Source: Chitinophagales bacterium (lineage in GTDB: Bacteria > Bacteroidota > Bacteroidia > Chitinophagales > JADIYW01). From it: 64,000 nt of DNA. The notes under the pieces are model-generated. The model had not been told where the DNA came from. It saw only the letters and a list, made by a program, of their open reading frames with translations, and searched no databases. The position numbers were made by a program, and so were the translations under genes. Shown piece after piece: positions 44,501-52,800 of the stretch. Numbering within the stretch: the stretch's first letter is position 1; each line of letters starts with the position of its first letter. The stretch spans positions 1 to 64,000 of the forward strand of contig JAIBAX010000019.1 of assembly GCA_019694955.1 (NCBI GenBank), written 5' to 3'.

Positions 44501-46166
44501 TTTTGGCAATTTAAACGTTAGTAACGACCTAAATAAAATGCCGACAGCCGTATATACCTATCCGGATAGCTTTGATGTTAAATTGATTACCCTTGATACC
44601 ATCGGTTGCACAGATACATTGATAAAAGAAAATTATATTATCGTTGGAGGACCAAAAATAAATGCTTTTGACTTTATACCTAAGGTAGGATGTGTACCAT
44701 TAGAAGTACTTTATACAGTAGATTATAGCAATACCATTAATGCGGTTTGGGATTTTGGCGATGGCACACTATTCACAGATGATACCTTGAAGACAAATAT
44801 TTTACATACCTACTTAAATGAGGGCTCTTTTACACCGACATTATTACTGAGAGACTCAGCGGGTTGTACTGCCTTGTTTGCCTCACCTGTTCCGGTATTA
44901 ACCTCAAGACTAAATTTTGCACTCATCCCAGAAAAGCGATATACTTGTGGGTTAGATAAACAAATGTATTTTGACAGTATTCAGCTTACTACCTATGATA
45001 CGATAAAAAACATTCAATGGCAGGTTAATCAACAAGTTTTTGACAACATCATGCCGAATAGTTGGTTCAGTTATGAGCCGACTACCGCACAACCTGAGCA
45101 TTTGGTAGTCCTACAAGTCATTACAACTTCAGGGTGTAAGGGAGTTGATTCTATAAGAATCCGTGACTATAACCCTGATTTTATACAACCACTAGATAAA
45201 TTAATCTGTAATAATGAGTCTGTCATGTTGAATGCTTCCGGTGCACAATATTATTTATGGTCACCAAAAGAATCATTAGATAGCGACACTATTCCTAATC
45301 CAATTGCAAACCCGACGACTACCACACAATATATATGTATCGCTTATGACACTACAGTTTGTACAGTTACTGATACTGTTTTGGTGGTAGTAAAACCTTC
45401 ATTATTAGGTGGTGCATTGGCAGATGATTCCATTTGTAAAGGTGATAGTGTGCGCATATATGCTTTTACCGAAGCATCGTCCTTGCACCCATCCAGTTTT
45501 TCATGGACGCCAATAACAAATATCAGTAACCCAAAAGATTCATCAGTGATTGTTTATCCTGCTACAACCACCACATATGAAGTAACGATTGACAACGGAG
45601 GCACCTGTATCCCGCAAAAATATCCGGTATCCATTACCGTATTACCAAGTCCGCAGGTAACTGCTCAAACCAGTCAAACAGTACTACCAGGTACAATCGT
45701 GGAGATGCAAGCTATTGCGCCAACGGCTATATCCTACCTTTGGGAGCCTCCAACCAATGTGGAATGTGTTACATGTCCAACAACAAAAACAACCATAGAG
45801 AATGACATTACATATACCGTTACAGTTAAAGATGAAAACCTGTGTGAAGGTCAGGCATCGCTGATTTATCTGGTAGGTGAGGTTTGTGATCAGTCAAAAT
45901 TATTTATCCCGACAGCATTTACACCCAATAATGATGGTGAAAACGATGTATTTAGGGTGAAATCTGAACCTCAACAGTCGACAAAACTACTTGTCTTTGA
46001 TCGGTGGGGTAATAAAGTTTTTGAATCAGATGATATTTTGTTGGGTTGGAATGGAATGCACAACAATCAACCTGCGCCAGCAGACGCTTATTCCTATATT
46101 TTTTCCGGTAATTGCCCTGATGGGACACCTTTCTTTTATAAAGGAAATGTAACACTTTTAAGGTAG
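41511..46166 (+). CDS. Giant PKD-repeat protein with type-B T9SS C-terminal domain
   Basis: 1,551 residues. A signal peptide (to FGQVSA) is followed by about a dozen beta-sandwich repeats; clear PKD units have the W-x-FGDG and Y-x-x-x-G-x-Y-x-V motifs (WSFGDGKTDTSKNPTHVF, WDFGDGSTSNLENPTYAY, WDFGDGTLFTDD) and paired cysteines such as GCAPLDVQF. The last 90 residues (about 1465-1551), from FIPTAFTPNNDGENDVF through LLVFDRWGNKVFES to YKGNVTLLR, are the gliding-motility-type (type B) sorting domain used for T9SS export and cell-surface attachment. Likely a surface adhesin. It has its own promoter and no operon partner. Confidence 0.94.
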   Translation: MKAPLLLVVFLWISTNVFGQVSANFTMDKEKGCAPLDVQFTNTSTGIVDSCYWELGIANNTSRICNPGAIYATPGIYSIKLTVYSGDQKSSITKNVIVSKNPTAAFDGTPLFGCVFLTSKFTNLSVKGDTAIKEQIWSFGDGKTDTSKNPTHVFAFSGNFTVSLIVKDHNGCTNTLVKPNYVASIDTPTIKFSADKTFGCEVPTSISFTSQTDAGVGAKYKWYFGDGDSSTAMNPTHVYRSFGKYTVTLIIENSSGCISRLIKTRYIDIHDFEPRYTIPIKACAYKPLRFWVSDSVPLSFVQWDFGNGQVSDTNVAYNTYTSEGTYDVVLITTSVEGCSDTVKQQVVITEVKADFIADKTKSCTPFTVNMTNLTQGADTFVWMVIYKDTLGEFDTLRSTLANPSFYLPEGSIYYNGNGGIFYDVYLYATSAGGCKDTMIKRKYIGVVYDSIVFFADKHNGCDSLKVKFTFDVVSNNFHYIGYDLYFGDGNFVSINDTTITSYTYTYPLGTFQPYIHIKYADAVCDRWKCIYSKSEKCAKIRVGPYVEFSGSIDDHMVCVNDCIRGIATSDNPNTMFEWFPSGIGSPAWLCFNMFPTEPNTTSVVLITNTNGCIQKKLIDTVRVMEPKAIIGPPEYCFDTQNPRFAFVNNSIGADSSVWDFGDSTILISNDDTVRHSYTNMVKRYIKLTVFNFRTGCSNTDYDTIFGYYRPDLVFTNTGKACSPYRLKMAVSTAPKARLYQFKIDHEDPLVNIHIVQNRASIDTLLTVPGRYNIRRTILYGDNCESIKDTFVIVSKLIPDFSFAQINGCNTVQLTDNTVSLGTPITEWKWQYADGTFISNVQNPLVNLKDEVSIIKCIVKNGSCIDSITKTIQLAKPKANFITSDSVVCAKATIQFTNTSQKNGFDLSYFWDFGDGSTSNLENPTYAYIKKGVYDVRLVVKTQFDCYDTIIRKKIIKILNTPPDFSASPRAKSCPDLVSKFTLIEPTDRTKYNVIKWYFGNLNVSNDLNKMPTAVYTYPDSFDVKLITLDTIGCTDTLIKENYIIVGGPKINAFDFIPKVGCVPLEVLYTVDYSNTINAVWDFGDGTLFTDDTLKTNILHTYLNEGSFTPTLLLRDSAGCTALFASPVPVLTSRLNFALIPEKRYTCGLDKQMYFDSIQLTTYDTIKNIQWQVNQQVFDNIMPNSWFSYEPTTAQPEHLVVLQVITTSGCKGVDSIRIRDYNPDFIQPLDKLICNNESVMLNASGAQYYLWSPKESLDSDTIPNPIANPTTTTQYICIAYDTTVCTVTDTVLVVVKPSLLGGALADDSICKGDSVRIYAFTEASSLHPSSFSWTPITNISNPKDSSVIVYPATTTTYEVTIDNGGTCIPQKYPVSITVLPSPQVTAQTSQTVLPGTIVEMQAIAPTAISYLWEPPTNVECVTCPTTKTTIENDITYTVTVKDENLCEGQASLIYLVGEVCDQSKLFIPTAFTPNNDGENDVFRVKSEPQQSTKLLVFDRWGNKVFESDDILLGWNGMHNNQPAPADAYSYIFSGNCPDGTPFFYKGNVTLLR

Positions 46167-46197
46167 CGGAAAGTATATGTTATATTGATTACTTACT

Positions 46198-46563
46198 ATG
46201 AAAACAGGCATTTTTAAGATAGCAGAGCAAGTAGATGACTGTGGATTTTATGGTGAAATCCTGCTACAATGTGCTTTGAATGAAAACCATTTAGTACAAA
46301 TTGAAATTCCAGCGCATCATTCAAAATAGGAGCGTGGTATTGGGCTGGGTGTCACATATTTTGTTGAAAGTATGAGAAAAAAAATGGGTATTACCGTCAG
46401 AATTATGGAAATAAAATATAATGATGTTGATACGAAGCAGATACTTATCGCCTATATTACCTTTTTTGCCTTGTGCGATGCTTTTTCACTAACGCCAACT
46501 AATGCACCATTCTTTTCAAAAGAAACTAAGTCCTTTAATTTCCCGTTACGTGCAACTTTCTAA
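46198..46563 (+). pseudogene. Small gene split by an in-frame TAG
   Basis: ATG at 46198 opens a 43-codon frame (TGIFKIAEQVDDCGFYGEIL start) ended by TAG at 46327-46329. The same frame continues uninterrupted for 78 codons (ERGIGLGVTYFVESMRKKMG onward) to TAA at 46561. Read through the stop this is a plausible 121-residue single-domain protein. Either the gene is decayed, the TAG is a sequencing error, or the second part is translated from the ATG at 46372. The family is not recognised. Confidence 0.55.
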
Positions 46564-46842
46564 GGCATAATAGAACACATATAAAAAATTTGCATTCGAA
46601 ATGAATTCAACTTTAATTAAAGTGATTTATATAATTGTAAATCACTGTTTTATGAACTTAATTTTAAACTCCATATTAACATAAAATAGTCCATTAATAA
46701 AACCCAATTCCTTGTTCTCATGTCAATACGAGAACAAGGAATTGGGTTTTATTAATCATCCTGTTATCACACTAAAAACAATACAAAATATTGATTTTAT
46801 ATCGATAATATATCAATTTTGCTTCACAATTCTTGTCAAATG
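46564..46842. other. Intergenic region carrying a symmetric hairpin repeat
   Basis: Very AT-rich. Contains the symmetric repeat copy at 46683-46770 and no ORF with recognisable content. Confidence 0.5.
46683..46770. repeat. Symmetric copy of the hairpin repeat with 27-bp perfect arms
   Basis: The arm at 46693-46719 is the exact reverse complement of 46730-46756, with a 10-base loop. The left arm plus AAAATAGTCC is the right half of the 37541-37636 copy in inverted orientation, so this copy is two right halves joined head to head. Confidence 0.88.
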
Positions 46843-47979
46843 CTAAAATTGTTCAATCAAAGACATGACCTCAGTATTAAAATTGCCACGCTCTAAACCG
46901 ATGAGTTCTTTCGTAACCTTGAAAAAATTATCATCACCTCTGCCACAGTTCAGCAATTTTTTCACACCTTCTAAACCGTGTTTTTTTTCAACATCATTAC
47001 ATATCAAAGCGGAGAGGAGCGACTTAATATTTAACTCTGGAGCCGGTTCTGTAAATATGTAAGGACGTTTGTTAAAAAGTTCGAGTAAATCAACATCCGG
47101 GTTTTGCTGGATATATTTTCTCAACTCAACCACCAACTGGTCAACATAAATCATATTATTGGCTTTATCGGTATAATAGGCATTTCCCCAAAGATAGGCG
47201 AAACCTTCATCGGCGGGATAGTTGCGTTTCTCGGTTCTGATTTTTTCTGAATAATAATGAAACACATCATGTGAAAAATCCTCATTGCCAGTGATAGCAA
47301 ATATTGTTTTTTCATCCACTCCCGAACCGTCTCGATATTCTCCATTTACTAATACATCATACTCAATACCCAATATGTTCAGTGCCTCCTGATAATTGTG
47401 GTTCAGATAAAAATCAAAGCTATCCACTGTTAAGCCAAATTTTCTTGCGATTTCTTGATTGGTAGCATCGAATTTCTTCGCCACATCTAAATTCAACGGC
47501 GTCCGATGATGATACTTTACTGTCCCAACTTGTGTAGTTTGCCAATTAGCTGTATTTCTATCTAAAAGAAGGGAAAACTTATATTGCGCATTTTCAGCTT
47601 TTATCAAAAATCTCACAAAAGCTTTCAACCTTTCTGAATCAATAAATGCCACACTTGCCTCAAATTGATTGTCTGAGATGGGAAAAATATTGATTAAATA
47701 CGGCGTATAAATGGATTGAATAGTATCGTTTTCATCCTGATATCCTTTGAAACTATTGAATACCGAAACTGCTAAGGCGATATTTTTCCCATACACCATC
47801 GATGTATCAATACGTCCTTCATCCATTTTCAGCAAAAACTGATTGATACGCTCTGTAAATTGAGTTGAGTCATTTTTTAATGTCGAAGGAAGAATGACAG
47901 CATTTGGAATCATCATTTGACCTGAAAGGCGAGAATAGGATAAAAAAGAGAGGATAGTTACAAAAATTACTTTGTTCAT
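46843..47979 (-). CDS. Secreted protein with a peptidase-like H-x-x-x-H segment
   Basis: 378 residues with a signal peptide (KVIFVTILSFLSYSRLSGQ). Near residue 234 the sequence FSHDVFHYYSEKI has the H-x-x-x-H spacing of a gluzincin metallopeptidase, with Asp where HExxH has Glu. About 18 residues on, DEGFAYLWGNAYY resembles the downstream (N/D)-E-G-x-A-x-Y ligand segment. This could be an inactive or atypical periplasmic peptidase-fold protein (inference). The rest is alpha/beta with no recognised domain. Isolated on its strand between the broken gene and the DUF1801 gene. Confidence 0.7.
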   Translation of the reverse strand: MNKVIFVTILSFLSYSRLSGQMMIPNAVILPSTLKNDSTQFTERINQFLLKMDEGRIDTSMVYGKNIALAVSVFNSFKGYQDENDTIQSIYTPYLINIFPISDNQFEASVAFIDSERLKAFVRFLIKAENAQYKFSLLLDRNTANWQTTQVGTVKYHHRTPLNLDVAKKFDATNQEIARKFGLTVDSFDFYLNHNYQEALNILGIEYDVLVNGEYRDGSGVDEKTIFAITGNEDFSHDVFHYYSEKIRTEKRNYPADEGFAYLWGNAYYTDKANNMIYVDQLVVELRKYIQQNPDVDLLELFNKRPYIFTEPAPELNIKSLLSALICNDVEKKHGLEGVKKLLNCGRGDDNFFKVTKELIGLERGNFNTEVMSLIEQF

Positions 47980-48146
47980 ATAAATTGATTTCTCACAAAA
48001 ATAAATGTAATAAAATCATCTTCAATGTTTTAACAATTCATTATCAATTATTTAGGAAATAATTAGGATTTCTAAACCTATTCATTGATTGATTCGTTAC
48101 CATAATATATAAGAATATGCAACATGCTTAGGTTTTATTAAAAAAA

Positions 48147-48509
48147 CTAAGGCTTTGACATATTTTCATTTACCCTGAAGAGAACAATTTCCTTTATCAG
48201 ATCAAGTGGAAGCGGTTGATTCAAAGGAAACTGAACAGCACCTTTAGAATAGTGATAGTCTATAAATCGTGGTACAAAAGCCTTTATGCCGGACGCTCCC
48301 GGATAAAATCCAATATGGTTTTTATATGCCGCAAAATGTACCAAATTCCCTTTCAATTTAAAGGTAGGGATGCCATAATTAATTGTTTCCATGGCATCTG
48401 GAACTATTTCTTTTACAACCATTCTTATTGCCTGCAACTGATCGTGTACTTCTTGAGGGAAATTGGCAATATACGCATCCATTGAATCGTAGGGAAGCAT
48501 TTCTTTCAT
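48147..48509 (-). CDS. DUF1801 protein (YdhG-like)
   Basis: 120 residues. The DUF1801 pattern is clear: MDAYIANFPQEVHDQLQAIRMVVKEIVPDAMETINYGIPTFKLKG followed by HFAAYKNHIGFYPG and a C-terminal helix pair. The fold is YdhG/frataxin-like; a Bacillus member was proposed as an iron chaperone, but the general role is unresolved. It begins 20 bases downstream of the SDR gene on the same strand and is probably cotranscribed. Confidence 0.9.
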   Translation of the reverse strand: MKEMLPYDSMDAYIANFPQEVHDQLQAIRMVVKEIVPDAMETINYGIPTFKLKGNLVHFAAYKNHIGFYPGASGIKAFVPRFIDYHYSKGAVQFPLNQPLPLDLIKEIVLFRVNENMSKP

Positions 48510-48529
48510 GTCCTAGCCTAAGGATATAC

Positions 48530-49300
48530 TTAATATTTCCATTGATCGCCCCATAATCTGTTACCACCATCTACATAAAGTGTCTCTCCCGTAATAAATG
48601 TAGACATGGGTGATGCTAAGAATAGTACCGGCCAGGCCACCTCGTCCATAGACCCCATCCTCCTTTGTGGTATGGCATCCGTGATACCTTGTAAAAATGA
48701 AGGAGGATACTGATCTAAACCGGAAGACTTAATGATGCCGGGCGCAATTGCATTGATACGGATATTGTATCGTACCCATTCTACAGCTAAAGATTTGGTG
48801 AGGTTATCTACACCAGCACGCGCAGCACCAGTATGTGACATGCCGGGAAATCCCCTGAATACGTTGGCAATGATATTTACAATATTGCCTTCGTTTTGTG
48901 GAATAAAGAAATGCTTTGCAATTATCTGCGTGACATAAAATGTACCAATAAGGTTATTGGTCACAACGGCCTTAAATCCATTAAAAGAAATATTTTCTGC
49001 GGCAGAAGGAAACTGCCCACCCGCATTATTGACTAAAATATCTAAACGCCCATCTGTTTCTTTAATTCGCTTGGCAACAGCTTCAATTTGTTCCGGTTCA
49101 CGGATATCCAGTACGCACCCTTCAACCTTGCCGAAAGCCGATAGCTCTTCAACGGCTTTAGTGATACGGTCTTCCTTTCTGGAGGCAATCCAAACCTTTG
49201 CACCCAATTCCAAAAAATGTTTCGCAATAGTATAACCAATACCACTGCCACCCCCGGTTACGAAAACGACCTTCTCTTTGAATAAATCTGACTGAAACAT
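48530..49300 (-). CDS. SDR oxidoreductase, trans-2-enoyl-CoA reductase (PECR/DECR)-like
   Basis: 256 residues. The NAD(P)-binding T-G-x-x-x-G-I-G motif is VTGGGSGIGYTIAKHF, followed by DILVNNAGGQFPSAAENIS. Instead of the canonical Y-x-x-x-K the sequence reads HTGAARAGVDNLTKSLAVEW, the pattern of peroxisomal trans-2-enoyl-CoA reductase and 2,4-dienoyl-CoA reductase relatives. This points to unsaturated acyl-CoA metabolism. A near-perfect operator lies on its promoter (49321-49338), of a type bound by TetR-family fatty-acid regulators (inference). The ATG at 49300 fits the leader. Confidence 0.9.
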   Translation of the reverse strand: MFQSDLFKEKVVFVTGGGSGIGYTIAKHFLELGAKVWIASRKEDRITKAVEELSAFGKVEGCVLDIREPEQIEAVAKRIKETDGRLDILVNNAGGQFPSAAENISFNGFKAVVTNNLIGTFYVTQIIAKHFFIPQNEGNIVNIIANVFRGFPGMSHTGAARAGVDNLTKSLAVEWVRYNIRINAIAPGIIKSSGLDQYPPSFLQGITDAIPQRRMGSMDEVAWPVLFLASPMSTFITGETLYVDGGNRLWGDQWKY

Positions 49301-49320
49301 ACTATAATTTCTTTTTTATT

Positions 49321-49344
49321 TGACCAAACGTTTGTTCAAATATA
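49321..49344 (-). promoter_or_regulatory. Promoter and operator of the SDR gene
   Basis: The complement of 49337-49344 reads TATATTTG (-7 box). TGACCAAACGTTTGTTCA (49321-49338) is an inverted repeat matching at 9 of 10 positions per arm after centring on CAAACGTTTG. It covers the expected transcription start, so a bound protein would repress. The start codon is 20 bases on. Confidence 0.6.
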
Positions 49345-49604
49345 TAAATAGAATATTAATTAACAAAATGCAATTATAAAAAATAGGTATCGGAGTATAT
49401 TATGATGTGATTTTTAAACTTCACTTATAATTTCAATTATTTTAATATAAGTATATGAATTACTTTTATTTGTATTAATTTATTAAACTAATTATTTAAA
49501 TTATATAAAATCAAATAAATAATTTAAAATAAACTTGTTATAAAAAATATTCTATATTTAACTTTAAGTAAAAATAAATAAAATACAATATATCAATTAT
49601 TTAT
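49345..49604. other. Extremely AT-rich intergenic region
   Basis: About 260 bases with very few G or C, between the mutS stop and the SDR promoter. No ORF, palindrome with GC stem or repeat copy was seen. Confidence 0.5.
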
Positions 49605-52211
49605 TTACAATAACTTCCTCATTTGGTCTAATTTCATCAATGCTTCCACAGGAGTGAGGGTATTGATATCTACTTGTTCGAGAATCTCCTTAATTTTAAA
49701 TAATCTGGGGTCATCCATTTGGAAAATATTCAGTTGATAATCTGGCACTTTAACGTTCTTCAAAGTAGATTGGATGTCTGTGGCAATGTGTTTAGACTCT
49801 AGTTCTTTAAGGATTTCATTGGCACGTTTTATCATTCCGGCGGGCATGCCTGCCATTTTCGCCACATGTATCCCAAAGCTATGTTTGGTACCTCCTTCAA
49901 TAAGTTTTCTGAGGAAGACTACTTTGTTGCCTACTTCCTTGGTAGAAACGCTGAAGTTTTTTACCCTGGCAAACTTATCCGCCAATTCAGTCAGTTCGTG
50001 GTAATGTGTGGCAAACATCGTTTTTGGTCGTGCCAGCGGATTTTGATGTAAATATTCTACCAAAGACCAAGCAATGGAAATACCATCATAGGTACTTGTT
50101 CCTCTGCCTATTTCATCTAACAACACTAAACTCTTCCCCGAAATATTATTGATGATGGAGGCCGTCTCAATCATTTCTACCATAAATGTAGACTCGCCTT
50201 GTGAAATATTATCCGAGGCGCCTACTCTGGTAAAAACCTTGTCGACAACGCCTACCTTAGCAGATTCTGCCGGAACGAAGCTGCCCATTTGTGCCATCAA
50301 TACAATTAGTGCCGTTTGTCGCAACAATGCCGATTTTCCGGCCATGTTAGGTCCCGTTATAATCATGATTTGCTGCTCTGCATCATTTAGAACAACATCG
50401 TTAGGGACATATGATTCTCCTACCGGCAATCGCTGTTCAATAACAGGGTGTCGCCCTCCGGAGATTTCCAACACATCTTCTTCGGCAAGTATGGGTTTTC
50501 TATAATTATTTTTTAATGCCACTTTTGCAAAGCATTGCAGGCAATCCAACTCAGCAATTAAAGCGGCATCTTGTTGAATAGCGTGTATATAGTCCTTAGC
50601 ATAAACCACCAGAGACTCGAAGATACTCGTTTCTAAGGCGAGTATCTTATCCTCTGCACCCAGAATTTTATCCTCATACTCTTTCAACTCTGGTGTGATA
50701 TAGCGCTCGGCACCTACCAATGTCTGCTTACGAATCCACTCATCAGGAACACGTTCTTTATGGGTGTTTCTCACTTCAAGGTAGTAGCCAAAAACATTAT
50801 TGAAACCAATCTTTAGGGAGGTGATACCAGTACGTTCTACTTCTTTTACTTGTAAGTTAGCGAGGTATTCTTTACCGGAAGTAGCTATCGACTTGAGCGC
50901 ATCTAATTCTTCAGATATACCTTCCCGGATAACACCTCCTTTGTTGAGCAATACAGGTGCTTCCTCAAGAAGGGTAGCGGCAATTTTTTCAACAAGGCTA
51001 TGACAGGGATTCAAATTTTTACCAATCGCCTTCAGTTTTGACACTTTACTATTATTGCAGAGTTCTTTTACTGGTCCGATCGCTTGTAAGGAGCGTTTCA
51101 GCTGATTCATTTCACGTGGATTCGCTTTCCCTAACGGCACTTTGGAAATCAGGCGTTCAATATCGCCAATCTCTTTAAAACACGTGCTGATTTGTTGTGA
51201 TAAATCCACATCTTTTACCAGTTCTTCTACAACATCTAAGCGTTCTTGTATGGGTTTTAACTCTCTTAGTGGCAGTACCATCCAGCGTTTCAACAAGCGA
51301 GCACCCATGGGGGAGACTGTATGGTCTAAAACATCTATCAACGGCATTCCACCCGGATGTGGAGAATAGAGCAATTCCAAATTTCTAATGGTGAATCGAT
51401 CTATCCATACATATTTATCGTCCAGAATTCTACTGATAGAGGTTATATGTTGTACGTTTGGATGTTCGGTATCTGCGAGGTAGTGAAGTGCTGCACCCGC
51501 CGCCATTTGACCCAATTGCATATCGTGTATACCAAAGCCCTTAAGTGTTTGTGTTTCAAACTGATGCAATAATTTTTCGGCTGTATAATCTTCTTGATAT
51601 ACCCAATCATCTACCGCATAATAGTAGTACTTATCATGAAAAAGTTCCTTATATACCTTCTGCTGCATCTTCGGGAAAATCACCTCAGAAGGGCTGAAAG
51701 ATTGTATTAATTTCTCGATATAGGGGATGCTACCTTCTGCTACCAAGAACTCACCTGTAGAGATATCCAGAAATGCTAGTCCGGCGGCGTCCTTTCCTAC
51801 AAACAGAGAAGCGAGAAAATTATTGGTTTTATGGTCTAGCAGTTTGTCATTAACAGCCACACCGGGAGTAATCAACTCAGTAACACCCCTTTTTACGATG
51901 GTTTTGGTCATCTTTGGGTCTTCAAGTTGCTCACATATAGCTACTCTATAACCCGCCTTTACAAGCTTAGGAAGGTAAGTATCCAACGCATGATAAGGAA
52001 ATCCTGCGAGTTCCATTTCTGAAGCAGCGCCATTGGCACGTTTTGTCAAGACAATACCTAGTACATTGGCGGCTTTTACAGCATCTTGCGAGAAGGTTTC
52101 ATAGAAATCACCCACCCGAAACAAGAGTATCGCATCCGGATATTTTTGTTTGATCTTATTGTATTGCCCCATCAGAGGCGTTTCCTTTACTTCTTTGCCT
52201 GTTTTTGCCAT
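49605..52211 (-). CDS. mutS: DNA mismatch repair protein MutS
   Basis: 868 residues, full length for MutS. The mismatch-reading Phe-x-Glu lies in LLFRVGDFYETF near residue 38. The clamp and lever regions follow, then the ATPase domain with Walker A GPNMAGKSALLRQ near residue 615, Walker B LVLLDEIGRGTSTYDG and the ATHYHELTEL switch segment. MutS binds base mismatches and recruits MutL. A TAATTTTG -7 box (complement of 52231-52238) lies 20 bases before the ATG. Divergent from the TrmH-type methyltransferase. Confidence 0.97.
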   Translation of the reverse strand: MAKTGKEVKETPLMGQYNKIKQKYPDAILLFRVGDFYETFSQDAVKAANVLGIVLTKRANGAASEMELAGFPYHALDTYLPKLVKAGYRVAICEQLEDPKMTKTIVKRGVTELITPGVAVNDKLLDHKTNNFLASLFVGKDAAGLAFLDISTGEFLVAEGSIPYIEKLIQSFSPSEVIFPKMQQKVYKELFHDKYYYYAVDDWVYQEDYTAEKLLHQFETQTLKGFGIHDMQLGQMAAGAALHYLADTEHPNVQHITSISRILDDKYVWIDRFTIRNLELLYSPHPGGMPLIDVLDHTVSPMGARLLKRWMVLPLRELKPIQERLDVVEELVKDVDLSQQISTCFKEIGDIERLISKVPLGKANPREMNQLKRSLQAIGPVKELCNNSKVSKLKAIGKNLNPCHSLVEKIAATLLEEAPVLLNKGGVIREGISEELDALKSIATSGKEYLANLQVKEVERTGITSLKIGFNNVFGYYLEVRNTHKERVPDEWIRKQTLVGAERYITPELKEYEDKILGAEDKILALETSIFESLVVYAKDYIHAIQQDAALIAELDCLQCFAKVALKNNYRKPILAEEDVLEISGGRHPVIEQRLPVGESYVPNDVVLNDAEQQIMIITGPNMAGKSALLRQTALIVLMAQMGSFVPAESAKVGVVDKVFTRVGASDNISQGESTFMVEMIETASIINNISGKSLVLLDEIGRGTSTYDGISIAWSLVEYLHQNPLARPKTMFATHYHELTELADKFARVKNFSVSTKEVGNKVVFLRKLIEGGTKHSFGIHVAKMAGMPAGMIKRANEILKELESKHIATDIQSTLKNVKVPDYQLNIFQMDDPRLFKIKEILEQVDINTLTPVEALMKLDQMRKLL

Positions 52212-52267
52212 AATCTTTGGCTATAAGGAGCAAAATTAATAATTTGGCATCGCTGAAAAAATAATCT

Positions 52268-52789
52268 ATGCGAAAACTAACTAACAATGAACTGGGAAGG
52301 TTGACAATTGAAGACTTTAAGCATGTTGAAAAGACGCCGTTAATGCTTATTTTAGAAAACGTACGCTCAGCGATGAATGTCGGTTCCGTGTTTCGTACGG
52401 CAGATAGCTTCGCATTAGCGCGCATTATCCTTACAGGATATACGCCAACGCCACCACAACGGGAAATCCTTAAAACGGCACTCGGGGCTACGGAAACAGT
52501 ATCATGGGAACACCATGATGATATCTTATCCGTAATTTCTACCCTAAAAGATGAAGGCGTCAAGGTTTTTGCCATTGAACAGGCAGAAGCTGCGATTCAA
52601 TTGCAGCATTTTAAGAAAACTGATGGTGTAATGACAGCATTTATTCTTGGCAACGAAGTAGAAGGTGTATCGCAGGCGACCATTGATTTATGTGATGGCG
52701 TAATAGAAATACCGCAATTTGGAACAAAGCATTCCTTAAATATCAGCGTTTGTGCCGGAATTGTTGCGTGGCAATTTTTGAATGAATAA
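52268..52789 (+). CDS. TrmH/SpoU-family RNA 2'-O-methyltransferase
   Basis: 173 residues, the short single-domain SPOUT form. The three motifs are present: NVRSAMNVGSVFRTADSF (motif 1), FILGNEVEGVSQ (motif 2) and IPQFGTKHSLNISVCAGIVAWQF (motif 3), which make the knotted SAM site. The family methylates the ribose of tRNA or rRNA; which nucleotide cannot be told from this. The RAYT gene starts 11 bases after its stop. Confidence 0.93.
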   Translation: MRKLTNNELGRLTIEDFKHVEKTPLMLILENVRSAMNVGSVFRTADSFALARIILTGYTPTPPQREILKTALGATETVSWEHHDDILSVISTLKDEGVKVFAIEQAEAAIQLQHFKKTDGVMTAFILGNEVEGVSQATIDLCDGVIEIPQFGTKHSLNISVCAGIVAWQFLNE

Positions 52790-52800
52790 TAAGTATTTTC

